From the IMG/VR virus record IMGVR_UViG_3300025110_000131, positions 1 to 23,591 of that record: a DNA stretch of 23,591 nt, one strand, 5' to 3'. The notes below the pieces were generated by a model that ran no database searches, had not been told where the DNA came from, and saw only the letters and a program-made list of their open reading frames with translations. Source of the DNA: a virus. The number at the start of each line of letters is the position of its first letter. The first letter of the stretch is position 1. The position numbers were made by a program, and so were the translations under genes. Below are positions 8,311-14,824 of the stretch, piece after piece.

Positions 8311-8753
8311 TAGGCTATCCGAATAATCGCGTTACTTGCGTCTGCTGTAGGAAAAACAACGGTAAATGTTCCATTACTTGCTGTTTTATCTGCACCAAAA
8401 TCTAAAACAACTACAGAAGGGTCTCCTGACGCACTGTCATTAAATACCAAAGCTCCGCGAGCCGTAAAACTAGCAGAAGACCAAGAGGAATCTGCAAAAT
8501 CTGTAAGGGCCGTAGTTCCAGAAGTTGAAGGGTCAACTCGCGTCAAAGTATTACCTTTGGCGGAGTATGCGCTACCAGCAGTGTTACTAATCTCATTACT
8601 TGTAGTGTAAGCAGTGGTAGCTGCGGTAAAAGACGCACTATTCGTGTACAAAGCAAGCTGAAAAGTGCTTCCTCCGCTGTTTAAAAAATTGTGCTTGGCC
8701 TCAAGAAGCTCTTTCTTAAAGCTCGTACACATGAAGTTACCTGAAAAGGCCAT
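8310..8753 (-). CDS. structural protein, beta-rich (tail block)
   Basis: A 147-residue protein starting MAFSGNFMCTSFKKELLEAK. A pattern of Ser/Thr/Ala-rich strands follows: STFQLALYTNSASFTAATTA, YTTSNEISNTAGSAYSAKGN, TARGALVFNDSASGDPSVVV, LDFGADKTASNGTFTVVFPT, ending in ASNAIIRIA. Proteins of this kind look like small immunoglobulin-like or jelly-roll virion domains found in many marine phages (recall). It precedes the repeat protein, overlapping by TAATG, so both are probably made together for the tail. No enzyme motif. Confidence 0.75.
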   Translation of the reverse strand: MAFSGNFMCTSFKKELLEAKHNFLNSGGSTFQLALYTNSASFTAATTAYTTSNEISNTAGSAYSAKGNTLTRVDPSTSGTTALTDFADSSWSSASFTARGALVFNDSASGDPSVVVLDFGADKTASNGTFTVVFPTADASNAIIRIA

Positions 8754-8754
8754 G

Positions 8755-9054
8755 TCACAATCTCCTTATGAGTGATGCAAGCTCTGGGTGTCCTGCGTCG
8801 GTTAATGCATTATATACAGTAGTTCTGTCATTTTTAACAGCTTCCGTCAAATAAAACTCTATTAACTTAACTATTTGAGCTTTAAAAGCACGAGCCTGCT
8901 CTTGTATTGCAGGATGCGCGTTGTTTGAAACAGAAATTATTTTATCCGCGCAACGTTCAGCAATTTCTTCTGGGGTAAAACCACGCCCCTCGGAAGTATG
9001 TACCTTTACAGAAAAATTTTCTGAAAGACTCATATCTAAGGCTGGAAGACTCAT
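8755..9054 (-). CDS. small conserved helical protein, unknown function
   Basis: A 99-residue protein starting MSLPALDMSLSENFSVKVHT. The remainder is helical with GFTPEEIAERCADKIISVSN, NAHPAIQEQARAFKAQIVKL, IEFYLTEAVKNDRTTVYNAL and a C-terminal DAGHPELASLIRRL. The conserved AERCADKI, HPAIQEQARAFK and GHPELASLIRRL blocks recur in marine phage genomes (recall) at this point of the tail block, always without function. The single Cys is in the first helix. Start overlaps the adaptor stop by ATGA. A chaperone or minor structural role is possible. Confidence 0.78.
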   Translation of the reverse strand: MSLPALDMSLSENFSVKVHTSEGRGFTPEEIAERCADKIISVSNNAHPAIQEQARAFKAQIVKLIEFYLTEAVKNDRTTVYNALTDAGHPELASLIRRL

Positions 9055-9701
9055 TGTTTAGGTCTCCTTACTACTCCAGTGCGGTACTCGTCCGTCACCT
9101 CTTTTGATTCTCCAAGACCTTTTAAGCCCATAATTGACTCCATAAACCTCTTTTCGTACAAAGCCATCATGTCTGCATCACCCTTCATATAGGTATAACC
9201 TTCGACCAAACTGCCATATAACATAGCAATAGAGGCGTTTTCACTTAGCCACGTTGTGCCGCTACTTGCCAAACTGGTTAAACTTGCTGGTCTGTAATAA
9301 TAATGAAGTTCAACATTATAACTTGAATTTGGTGTAGGTCCTATAATAAAATTATCTATGTCAAAAACACCATAGAAACGCGGGCTTCCTGTAGTTGCAG
9401 GGTTTGGGTTAAAAGATTGAATAAAATCATTTTCTTTAAAATCTAAAAACACATAATTACTGCTTGAATCTACGAAAGCTAAAGAAAAAGGTGCTAAAAA
9501 ATCCGTTGGACAAGCTAAAAACTTATTTGAACTAGACATTACTCCCGAAACATTTTTTCTAAAAAGACTTAATTGAACACTTTTTAAAATGCGTTCTTCC
9601 GCCTGTTTTATAAATACAGGTAAGTTATTTACAAAAGAAGTTTCCGTATTGTCCGCGTAATCCTGTATTGCTTGTTTTAATTCTGAATATGTAAAGCTCA
9701 T
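9051..9701 (-). CDS. phage neck/adaptor protein (SU10 adaptor-like)
   Basis: A 216-residue protein matching a widespread short-tailed-phage adaptor pattern. The N-terminus has MSFTYSELKQAIQDYADNTE and VFIKQAEERILKSVQLSLFR; the middle has NVSGVMSSSNKFLACPTDFL; strands include FYGVFDIDNFIIGPTPNSSY and VELHYYYRP; the C-terminal helices carry MLYGSLVEGYTYMKGDADMM and ALYEKRFMESIMGLKGLGES. Adaptors of this kind form a ring between portal and nozzle. It follows the P22 gp4-like candidate, so the two would stack. AGCTTTACATA precedes its ATGA-coupled start. The assignment is by recalled pattern. Confidence 0.78.
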   Translation of the reverse strand: MSFTYSELKQAIQDYADNTETSFVNNLPVFIKQAEERILKSVQLSLFRKNVSGVMSSSNKFLACPTDFLAPFSLAFVDSSSNYVFLDFKENDFIQSFNPNPATTGSPRFYGVFDIDNFIIGPTPNSSYNVELHYYYRPASLTSLASSGTTWLSENASIAMLYGSLVEGYTYMKGDADMMALYEKRFMESIMGLKGLGESKEVTDEYRTGVVRRPKQ

Positions 9702-10006
9702 GTTATGGTCACCGTCACTTCTCCTAAACCAGTGGTTCCTCTGGGAACAGGTGTTAGGCTAGGAGCTTCTACTAAAGGAAGCCCAATATAAACGTCAAAA
9801 GGTTCAACTCTGTCGGGTCTTGCGTCTTGAAGAGATTCCGGGTCATTAACTTTTCTAAAAGGACCTAGTTGTGGTTGTTTAGGTTCAAACTCATCTGGAC
9901 CAACAAGAAGACCGTTCCATTCTTTCCGCATATCTTTATACCGATACCGAAAACCAGATCGGTCAGAGATTGCGTAAGAATTTTTTCCAGATGCAAACTT
10001 TGCCAT
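9698..10006 (-). CDS. small structural protein with VTVTIT C-terminus
   Basis: A 102-residue protein starting MAKFASGKNSYAISDRSGFR. The core YRYKDMRKEWNGLLVGPDEF, EPKQPQLGPFRKV is a motif that recurs in marine phage structural proteins as I recall. The Pro-rich middle and the C-terminal strand RGTTGLGEVTVTIT are notable, because the same ending pattern appears in the 98-residue protein at 530-826. No Cys or membrane segment. Its end overlaps the adaptor gene by ATGA. Probably a minor neck or tail protein; function unknown. Confidence 0.75.
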   Translation of the reverse strand: MAKFASGKNSYAISDRSGFRYRYKDMRKEWNGLLVGPDEFEPKQPQLGPFRKVNDPESLQDARPDRVEPFDVYIGLPLVEAPSLTPVPRGTTGLGEVTVTIT

Positions 10007-10674
10007 TAGTTTGTCCTATAATATTGATAGTTTGGAACAACATTGAAAGAGGACCTATCACGATCTTCTGTAGCAGCACGATCAAATTCTTCTTCATACA
10101 TTGCTTTAAGCATTTGAACGCGGTTTGGGGCTCTTTTTAGAGCAATATAGTAAGCTAAACCCGCAGCTAAACAAGGATAAAACCTAAAAGGAAGGTCCAT
10201 AGTATTAGTGTATATGTCAGCATCGTCCATTCGTGTCAAAGCATTGTAGTATATTACATCTGTAGAATTATCTGGAACGGGCCAAACGTTTAAAACAGGG
10301 GTAAGTTGCCTGTCTAAGAAAAACTGGTTAACTCTTCCTTGAGTTGTCTTGTTGGGTATTGTTAAGTAACCATCCCTACTTAGACGGGTTAGCGAGTAAT
10401 CAGTTCCGTCCCGTTGAACAACAACAGACAAAATATCTATAACGTCCGCCCCTAAGTCATAGTTGCCGTCTGCCTGAACCGTTGTAAGAGTTCGTTGTTT
10501 TATAGTCCATTGGTTTAGGCCGCGATTAGCCCACTCTGCTAACAAAAGATTAAGAGAACGTTTTGCTGATTTTAAGTCATAACCCGTGCGAACTTCTAAG
10601 CCGCAACGTTCAAAAGCTTCTTCGACGTATTCAGCTACATCTAGTTCAAAATCTTTGCTACTTGAAACAGCCAT
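10006..10674 (-). CDS. head-to-tail connector candidate (P22 gp4-like)
   Basis: A 222-residue protein starting MAVSSSKDFELDVAEYVEEA. This ATG is chosen because GAGGAATAAA precedes it; a longer frame of 14 codons lies inside the previous gene. The N-terminal helices (FERCGLEVRTGYDLKSAKRS, LNLLLAEWANRGLNQWT) have the pattern of adaptor proteins that dock on the portal: a helical bundle with a conserved LAEWANRGLN-type turn. A beta region with VQRDGTDYSLTRLSRDGYLT and LDRQLTPVLNVWPVPDNSTD follows, then C-terminal helices. I assign connector function from the pattern and its place ahead of the next adaptor candidate; confidence is moderate. It overlaps the next start by TAATG. Confidence 0.7.
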   Translation of the reverse strand: MAVSSSKDFELDVAEYVEEAFERCGLEVRTGYDLKSAKRSLNLLLAEWANRGLNQWTIKQRTLTTVQADGNYDLGADVIDILSVVVQRDGTDYSLTRLSRDGYLTIPNKTTQGRVNQFFLDRQLTPVLNVWPVPDNSTDVIYYNALTRMDDADIYTNTMDLPFRFYPCLAAGLAYYIALKRAPNRVQMLKAMYEEEFDRAATEDRDRSSFNVVPNYQYYRTN

Positions 10675-10675
10675 T

Positions 10676-11350
10676 TTATTCCTCGTTGTAAAGGTTATCA
10701 AAAACCTTGTTAACATCTAATGTGTAGTCTAACTCAGATTTTGAATAATGTATATGCTGAGATGGCTTGAAGTCAGGAGCGCCCTCTCCTGTTTGAAACC
10801 ATGCAGGGTGTGTTACGCGCACACGGTTATTAGGTAACGCAACAATATTGCCCGTCCATTCTCCTGCATCTAACAGTTGAAGAACGTGATTTTGTTTGTG
10901 TTGTGCCGGATCATCAGCGATTTCACTCTCAGTGTAATCTACAGTAAATAAATACTTTGCCGGGTGCATTTTACCATCTATTTTAGCCATCCAAGGACAT
11001 GGGGTGGTCCTATCCATAACATAAACAGAGTTATAATGAGAAGCACAGTCCCAAGGTTGTGCATCATATGTTTCCATCGGTTCTGGCCATTCTTCTAAAG
11101 GAATGTCGGCAACAAGTGCAGTTATTGGCATACGAGCCCACATAGCTCCACCGTGTACGGTGTCCTCTTTCTCTCCTTCTGCCTCACTTCCAGTAAAAAT
11201 TACTTGAAAACTTAAAGATCGGTTTGGTATTGTTGTTACACCAATGACCATAGCATGAAGAAATTCGCCGTGATACGCCTCATGGTTATGAGTATATTCA
11301 CGACGAACCCATGCCTTGAAATAAGGAATATTGCTATGTAAATATGCCAT
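10676..11350 (-). CDS. conserved protein of the head-tail region, unknown function
   Basis: A 224-residue soluble protein, starting MAYLHSNIPYFKAWVRREYT. It is rich in His/Trp/Tyr, with NHEAYHGEFLHAMVIGVTTI, SLSFQVIFTGSEAEGEKEDT, MWARMPITALVADIPLEEWP, PCPWMAKIDGKMHPAKYLFT and a C-terminal KPSQHIHYSKSELDYTLDVN. There is no Cys/His metal signature of a known enzyme and no membrane helix. The mix of strands and aromatic residues suggests a folded beta domain. Position between basic proteins and the connector suggests a virion protein. I recall similar unnamed proteins in marine phages. The start has no strong ribosome site, so coupling to the upstream gene is likely. Confidence 0.75.
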   Translation of the reverse strand: MAYLHSNIPYFKAWVRREYTHNHEAYHGEFLHAMVIGVTTIPNRSLSFQVIFTGSEAEGEKEDTVHGGAMWARMPITALVADIPLEEWPEPMETYDAQPWDCASHYNSVYVMDRTTPCPWMAKIDGKMHPAKYLFTVDYTESEIADDPAQHKQNHVLQLLDAGEWTGNIVALPNNRVRVTHPAWFQTGEGAPDFKPSQHIHYSKSELDYTLDVNKVFDNLYNEE

Positions 11351-11353
11351 ATT

Positions 11354-11581
11354 TTATTTTTTAACTATCTTATAACCAGCGGGAAGTGATGCTCTTGCTG
11401 AAGCAAGTGATTTCTTACCACCAGCGGCTCCACCTTTTGACATACGCATTACTTTTTTACCACCAGCGGCTCCACCTTTAGACATACGGCGAACTTTTTT
11501 ACCGCCTGCGGCTCCGCCTTTAGACATCTTCTTAACTTTACCACCACTTCGGTAGCCTTTGCTTTTCATCTTCTTTTTCAC
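11354..11581 (-). CDS. Lys/Gly/Ala-rich repeat protein, histone-tail-like
   Basis: A 75-residue protein with three tandem 14-residue units of type MSKGGAAGGKKVRR (residues 19-32, 33-46, 47-60), a basic head (MKKKMKSKGYRSGGKVKK) and a tail SLASARASLPAGYKIVKK. It has no acidic residues at all. The Lys/Gly/Ala repeat resembles low-complexity basic tails that bind DNA by charge. It starts by ATGA overlap with the previous basic protein. Function unknown; internal DNA-binding or condensation is inference. Confidence 0.75.
   Translation of the reverse strand: MKKKMKSKGYRSGGKVKKMSKGGAAGGKKVRRMSKGGAAGGKKVMRMSKGGAAGGKKSLASARASLPAGYKIVKK
11402..11527 (-). repeat. three tandem 42-base repeats in the basic repeat protein gene
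   Basis: Three direct in-frame copies of about 42 bases encode MSKGGAAGGKKVRR-type units. Copies differ by scattered third-position changes (for example GCCGCAGGC/GCCGCTGGT), so they are not freshly duplicated. Copy number is likely to vary between relatives by recombination or slippage. Confidence 0.85.
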
Positions 11582-11955
11582 GATACTGATCCTTTCGTTT
11601 TTTTACGTTTACTACTTAATACTACACCACAACCCCTAGCTACTACAGTTCCGGGTGGGGTCTTACCCCGAAAAGGTCTTTTTGCTTTAGTTGCAGAGGG
11701 CTCACCGCCTCTAGCCATATTTGTAACAGTTGCTGCCTTAGTGTTCTTTACTACTTGTTGACCCTTTGATCCTGCACGTTTCTTTTTTGCAGCCGTAGCT
11801 TTGCGTTGAGCCTTAGTAAGAGAGCGAGCTTTACTTTCTGGCAAGCATCTATCAGGGTTCTTTTTGTCTTTAGACGTGCCACAAGGGCCTTTTATAGAGC
11901 CGTCGGCTCCAATTCTAACCCAGTTTTGATCCCGCCATTTCTTTAGCTCACCCAT
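11578..11955 (-). CDS. basic Cys-containing conserved protein (DUF5872-like pattern)
   Basis: A 125-residue protein with a structured N-terminus (NWVRIGADGSIKGPCGTSKD, KKNPDRCLPESKARSLTKAQ), followed by a long Lys/Ala-rich stretch. The C-terminus has FRGKTPPGTVVARGCGVVLS and a basic end. The IGxDGxIxGPCGTSKDKKNPDRCLP motif is the kind I associate with a small domain of unknown function found in marine phages and also in cyanophages (possibly DUF5872; name from memory). Cys 25 and 37 bracket the first motif. It ends ATGA-overlapping the repeat protein gene. Role unknown; basic charge suggests contact with nucleic acid. Confidence 0.78.
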   Translation of the reverse strand: MGELKKWRDQNWVRIGADGSIKGPCGTSKDKKNPDRCLPESKARSLTKAQRKATAAKKKRAGSKGQQVVKNTKAATVTNMARGGEPSATKAKRPFRGKTPPGTVVARGCGVVLSSKRKKTKGSVS

Positions 11956-12084
11956 TTAGCTCTTCTTTCTAGGAGAACGAATCATTGTTTTTAAAGTTTT
12001 AGCCTGCTTGGCATGAAGTTTTGAAGCTTTGTTTAAGCCCCTTGCAACCTTTTTAACTTTTCGTTTGTTACCTTTACTTAGCAT
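11956..12084 (-). CDS. 42-residue Lys/Arg-rich protein, unlisted small gene
   Basis: The frame fills the space between two genes exactly. Its ATG overlaps the upstream stop (TAATG) and its TAA abuts the next ATG. The product starts MLSKGNKRKVKKVARGLNKA and continues SKLHAKQAKTLKTMIRS with a basic tail. It has 16 Lys/Arg and no Asp or Glu. The KVARGLNKASKLHAKQAKTL helix is amphipathic and looks like a real conserved motif of small marine phage proteins (recall). A nucleic-acid-binding or internal head role fits the charge, without proof. Confidence 0.72.
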   Translation of the reverse strand: MLSKGNKRKVKKVARGLNKASKLHAKQAKTLKTMIRSPRKKS

Positions 12085-12269
12085 TATCCCTTTTTCCTCT
12101 TACTTTTCTTGGCATAATTAGGGTCTTTACAGTATTTAGAAGCCGCCATGTTTGCATATGCTGAAGGATATGTGTCAAAAGTACGTTTAGCCCAAGCTTT
12201 TCCAGAAGGACATATTTTGCTGCCTTTGCTTTTTGGAGATGCCTTTTTAGATTTGCGAGAATAAGACAT
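12084..12269 (-). CDS. extremely basic small protein, conserved in marine phages
   Basis: A 61-residue protein with 18 Lys/Arg and only two acidic residues by my count. The basic N-terminus (MSYSRKSKKASPKSKGSKIC) and C-terminus (KKSKRKKG) flank a compact centre PSGKAWAKRTFDTYPSAYAN, then MAASKYCKDPNYA. Two Cys (C20 and C47) could form a disulfide or metal pair. The SAYANMAASKYCKDP type core is recurrent in marine phage hypothetical proteins (recall). DNA binding or virion DNA condensation is plausible from charge alone. Its stop overlaps the next start by one base. Confidence 0.75.
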   Translation of the reverse strand: MSYSRKSKKASPKSKGSKICPSGKAWAKRTFDTYPSAYANMAASKYCKDPNYAKKSKRKKG

Positions 12270-12273
12270 TATA

Positions 12274-12456
12274 CTATCCTAATAACTTTCCAACAAAAGG
12301 TGCTATTAAAATTAAAACAGCTAGTCCCCAAAGTTTTAAATCAAAAGCTTTCAACGAGTTTTTATGATCAGAAAGTTTTTCTTCGATCTGTTGATAACGT
12401 AAGTTACACTCAGCCTCGTGTTTTTCTAATTTAGCCAGAAGTTCTAGTATTTTCAT
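12274..12456 (-). CDS. XhlA-like coiled-coil protein with C-terminal membrane helix
   Basis: A 60-residue protein. The start is the ATG giving MKILELLAKLEKHEAECNLR, preceded by AAAGAAGAT. The longer frame reaching to 12684 overlaps the previous gene in another frame and reads as its shadow. Residues 1-38 form a charged coiled coil (RYQQIEEKLSDHKNSLKAFD) and residues about 43-58 a membrane helix (WGLAVLILIAPFVGKLLG). This layout matches the hemolysin XhlA-type small phage proteins often linked to lysis or virion membranes. Its position away from the lysis cassette, among basic proteins, is odd, so the role is uncertain. Confidence 0.72.
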   Translation of the reverse strand: MKILELLAKLEKHEAECNLRYQQIEEKLSDHKNSLKAFDLKLWGLAVLILIAPFVGKLLG

Positions 12457-12463
12457 ATCTTCT

Positions 12464-12748
12464 TTACCATGCTTTACAGGACCAGTATCTGGCGCTAAAT
12501 TTGTCTTTTGCCGTGTCACAGTTGTGACGAGCCCGGAAACTTTTTCGTCTGGCGGGCTGGTCTTTTTTGATGGACATTTTGGAGTCCCCGAACCGGACAA
12601 GTTTAACTTGACTACCTTTTTTTGCGAGGACCGCGCTTTTTTTCGCCTTGCCGGGCGTCCTTTTTGGCTTGTTGTATCCGCCAAAAGTTTCTCCTCTGTA
12701 CACTAACCGCCCAGAGGGCGTCCTTTTTACGTCTTTCGTAGTGGCCAT
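12464..12748 (-). CDS. basic conserved protein with C-terminal Cys/Trp motif
   Basis: A 94-residue very basic protein. The N-terminal half contains KDVKRTPSGRLVYRGETFGG and a Lys/Pro-rich linker, then AVLAKKGSQVKLVRFGDSKM. The C-terminus has RRKSFRARHNCDTAKDKFSA followed by RYWSCKAW. The two Cys (C77 and C91), H75 and the terminal Trp-rich tail suggest a small structured, possibly metal-binding or nucleic-acid-binding end. This RARHxCDxAxDKxxxRYWSCKxW pattern recurs in marine phages as I recall it, without a known function. It opens a run of basic small proteins. There is no obvious ribosome site before the start, so coupling to the upstream gene is possible. Confidence 0.78.
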   Translation of the reverse strand: MATTKDVKRTPSGRLVYRGETFGGYNKPKRTPGKAKKSAVLAKKGSQVKLVRFGDSKMSIKKDQPARRKSFRARHNCDTAKDKFSARYWSCKAW

Positions 12749-12769
12749 TGACTAGCTTTTTTCTTAAAC

Positions 12770-13174
12770 TCAGTCATACTTTTTACGCATATACAAAATA
12801 ATTGTATAAGTGTCTGCGCTTGTATGACCTACGGTTGTAAATTGAATATCTCCAGTTTTGCCACTTCCTGCGTTGTTGGTTAAACCACCAAAAATAGTGT
12901 AGTCATGGGAACCACTTTGGTTTTCGCCAAGCTCAATGCAAAATGCGTCTGTAGTTGCATCCCACAAGATTTGAACCTTCATGCCAATACATTGCCACCA
13001 GATACGCTCAATCACAACACCAGTACAAGCGTCACCGTCTACACTGGATTCCAAGGCAGAAACATTTACCTTTTTAACGGCGGACTCTCCGGTCCCGTCG
13101 GAAACGTTAGTGAACTTCATAACGACCTGTTTACCGCCGTCGATCAGCGTCTGTGAGGTTACAGCATCCGCCAT
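12770..13174 (-). CDS. virion structural protein, conserved in marine phages
   Basis: A 134-residue protein starting MADAVTSQTLIDGGKQVVMK with a beta-rich body. Features are FTNVSDGTGESAVKKVNVSA, the Trp pair in VVIERIWWQCIGMKVQILWD, and a C-terminus TYTIILYMRKKYD. The opening DGTGES motif and IxRIWW segment look like a virion protein seen in marine phage genomes (recall). AGGAGATTAAT precedes the start. No catalytic or membrane signature is visible. A head or head-tail joining role is inferred from the position between capsid and connector genes. Confidence 0.72.
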   Translation of the reverse strand: MADAVTSQTLIDGGKQVVMKFTNVSDGTGESAVKKVNVSALESSVDGDACTGVVIERIWWQCIGMKVQILWDATTDAFCIELGENQSGSHDYTIFGGLTNNAGSGKTGDIQFTTVGHTSADTYTIILYMRKKYD

Positions 13175-13185
13175 ATTAATCTCCT

Positions 13186-13214
13186 ATAATAAAAGGTGGA
13201 GCGTTAACCCCACC
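13186..13214 (-). terminator. rho-independent terminator after the beta-rich structural gene
   Basis: On the minus strand GGTGGGG / CTCCACC pair (seven pairs with one G-U) around a TTAACG loop, followed by TTTTATTAT. It begins 8 bases after the stop of the upstream gene and ends 12 bases before the start of the next. It is weaker than the post-capsid one because the U-run is broken, but it is well placed. Confidence 0.75.
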
Positions 13215-13221
13215 CAATTAA

Positions 13222-13770
13222 TTACGCAATTTGAACGTACTCAATGATGAATGTAAACGATCCTGCTGTTGTAGCATCAACGGTGTTTGTAATGTTGCAG
13301 TAAATAGTTCTTTCGGTGTCTGTATATTGAACAGAGGCTGGGGCTGTTGTGCCGTCTTGTGTCTGAAGAACTAATGCAGTTACCGTTACGTTATGCTCAA
13401 CAACAGTTGTACCGCCGTCTAAAATCTCATCAGTCTGAGCCGCAACAATCTGCGCACCAGAGGAAGACGTGCCAACTTCGTAACCAATATCACCTGTTCC
13501 AATAACAGGAGATGTGTCACAAAATATTTTAATGTCAGTGATGATTGTGTTTGCTGGCTGTGTAAACTCACCAATTGTAGGACTATCGCCTGCTGTTGTG
13601 TTTACCGTAACGCCAGTAGCAAAGCCGACATGCTTCACATATTTATTTGTTACAATGCCTGTTGAGGCTGTATTAGCTACAGTTGTAAAAGCACCAGTTG
13701 TTGCATTTTTAGAAACAACTTGGAAGCCGTTTTCTGAACGGACGGGACCGTTAAAAGTTGTATTAGCCAT
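13222..13770 (-). CDS. virion structural protein, beta-rich
   Basis: A 182-residue product starting MANTTFNGPVRSENGFQVVS. This ATG is chosen because AGGAG lies 6 bases ahead; a frame extension of seven codons upstream has no ribosome site. The sequence is dominated by Thr, Val, Gly and Ala, with alternating beta-strand patterns (FATGVTVNTTAGDSPTIGEF, VEHNVTVTALVLQTQDGTTA) and ends in FTFIIEYVQIA. The opening motif, proteins starting M-A-N-T-T-F-x-G-P-V-R-S-x-x-G-F, seems familiar from marine phage virions near the coat gene (recall). Likely a head-surface fibre or decoration protein; that role is inferred from composition and position. It is flanked by a terminator on each side. Confidence 0.72.
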   Translation of the reverse strand: MANTTFNGPVRSENGFQVVSKNATTGAFTTVANTASTGIVTNKYVKHVGFATGVTVNTTAGDSPTIGEFTQPANTIITDIKIFCDTSPVIGTGDIGYEVGTSSSGAQIVAAQTDEILDGGTTVVEHNVTVTALVLQTQDGTTAPASVQYTDTERTIYCNITNTVDATTAGSFTFIIEYVQIA

Positions 13771-13825
13771 GATATACTCCTGTCTTGGCAAATGTCAGCC
13801 ACATGATGCGACTGTCAGGGATAGT

Positions 13826-13843
13826 TGTATTATACATAATACA
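13826..13843. promoter_or_regulatory. palindrome overlapping a TATAAT box
   Basis: An 8-base perfect inverted repeat, TGTATTAT-AC-ATAATACA, lies just past the terminator and about 55 bases before the next start. On the minus strand it contains TATAAT (13834-13829), a perfect -10 hexamer, but no good -35 lies at 16-18 bases. It could be a promoter with an operator, or a small hairpin. The location, right after a terminator, is where a new promoter would be expected. Confidence 0.35.
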
Positions 13844-13845
13844 GA

Positions 13846-13878
13846 ACAAAAAGAAAGGGGCAACCGAAGCCGCCCCTT
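13846..13878 (-). terminator. rho-independent terminator after the capsid gene (UUCG loop)
   Basis: On the minus strand a 10-pair stem AAGGGGCGGC / GUUGCCCCUU (two G-U pairs) closes a UUCG tetraloop, followed by UCUUUUUG. The stem begins 22 bases after the capsid stop. This is the clearest terminator in the window. It would limit read-through from the highly expressed head genes. Confidence 0.9.
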
Positions 13879-13899
13879 GCTGTAAATATTAAGTGCAGT

Positions 13900-14811
13900 T
13901 TAAGCTGCGCCGGGAGTTCCAAAGACAGAACGCCAGTCTGATACGCCAAAGGAATAACGCTCACGTGCCTTAAACCGCATGTTACCTGTGTCAAAATCGC
14001 CTTCCATAGCGGTCTTGATTGGTGAACGGTTAAAGAACTTGAAGCCGTTAGGGGCGTCAGTCTTAACAAAGAACGCGTCTGTGTCAGTCAAGAAGTGGTT
14101 TACCACTGCCCCGTCTGGCAACATGCCCATGTTCTTCATTGCGTTGTTGTCGTTATCCGCAGTTCCAGATCGCAAATTGGAGTTCATAACCCGCTCTGCA
14201 ATAAATTGCAGTTCTTTTGGAATTATCAACTTCATACCACGTACCGCAATCTTTAGACCACGCTCGTCAGTTAGACCAGCAACGTCAATCAACATTTGCT
14301 CTAGCGAAGTCTCATTAAGATCAGCCGCTGTAGCAAGAAGATTTGTTTGATTGCCAGATAAACTTGGATGCGCGGCAGAACAAAGTGCTGCACCGTCACC
14401 GATTGCATTAACACCTGTGCTAAACGCGTTGTTCAAGATAGCTGCTGCTTTGATCTGCTTTGTCTGCGCCATAGAGCGAGCCAAGGCTTTGGTGTAACGA
14501 GACGCCAAACGATCATACAGATTATCTTCAATAGCTTCTTCTGTGATAGAAAACGCTAGTGCGATAGTTTCGTGAGTATAACGTGCTGTGTAAGTTTCTT
14601 GTGCATCATCAAAAGTGATGGCTCCGCCTTCACTCTTAATTGGTGCGCTTGCAAAACCTCCGAGCATAACCTCTTCTTCAAAAGCTCTGTCTGAACTTTC
14701 TTCATCAAAGATTTCACCATGCTCGTTTTCGTAACGATCATACTCAAGCCCAAACAATGCGTTAAGGCCCGGTTCTAGCTCTTTAGCTAGTTGTGCGCGA
14801 GAAATAGCCAT
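13900..14811 (-). CDS. major capsid protein (HK97-fold, gpT-like)
   Basis: A 303-residue protein with the features of this coat family. The N-terminal part contains GLEYDRYENEHGEIFDEESS. A beta-strand region follows with ITFDDAQETYTARYTHETIA then LAFSITEEAIEDNLYDRL, a long helix with RSMAQTKQIKAAAILNNAFS (spine-helix-like), and GVNAIGDGAALCSAAHPSLS. The C-terminal half has AVRGMKLIIPKELQFIAERV and ends in ARERYSFGVSDWRSVFGTPG. It follows the scaffold block and is closed by a strong terminator. The length is close to a mature coat without a large N-terminal delta domain, which fits the separate scaffold gene. Family call is by recalled pattern. Confidence 0.85.
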   Translation of the reverse strand: MAISRAQLAKELEPGLNALFGLEYDRYENEHGEIFDEESSDRAFEEEVMLGGFASAPIKSEGGAITFDDAQETYTARYTHETIALAFSITEEAIEDNLYDRLASRYTKALARSMAQTKQIKAAAILNNAFSTGVNAIGDGAALCSAAHPSLSGNQTNLLATAADLNETSLEQMLIDVAGLTDERGLKIAVRGMKLIIPKELQFIAERVMNSNLRSGTADNDNNAMKNMGMLPDGAVVNHFLTDTDAFFVKTDAPNGFKFFNRSPIKTAMEGDFDTGNMRFKARERYSFGVSDWRSVFGTPGAA

Positions 14812-14824
14812 AGTTTAAAGCTCC

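Noticed and set aside
10006-10716. A longer connector start overlapping the previous gene.
   Set aside because: The extra 14 codons lie inside the upstream gene, while the ATG at 10674 has GAGGAA before it.
12274-12684. A 136-residue minus-strand frame covering the XhlA-like gene and much of the gene before it.
   Set aside because: Its first 76 residues overlap the 94-residue basic gene in another frame and read as its shadow; the ATG at 12456 has a ribosome site and gives the sensible coiled-coil/helix protein.
12727-12777. A 16-residue frame overlapping the stop of the structural gene and the start of the basic gene.
   Set aside because: It is very short, has no ribosome site and largely overlaps a stronger gene; it could be a leader peptide but nothing supports it.
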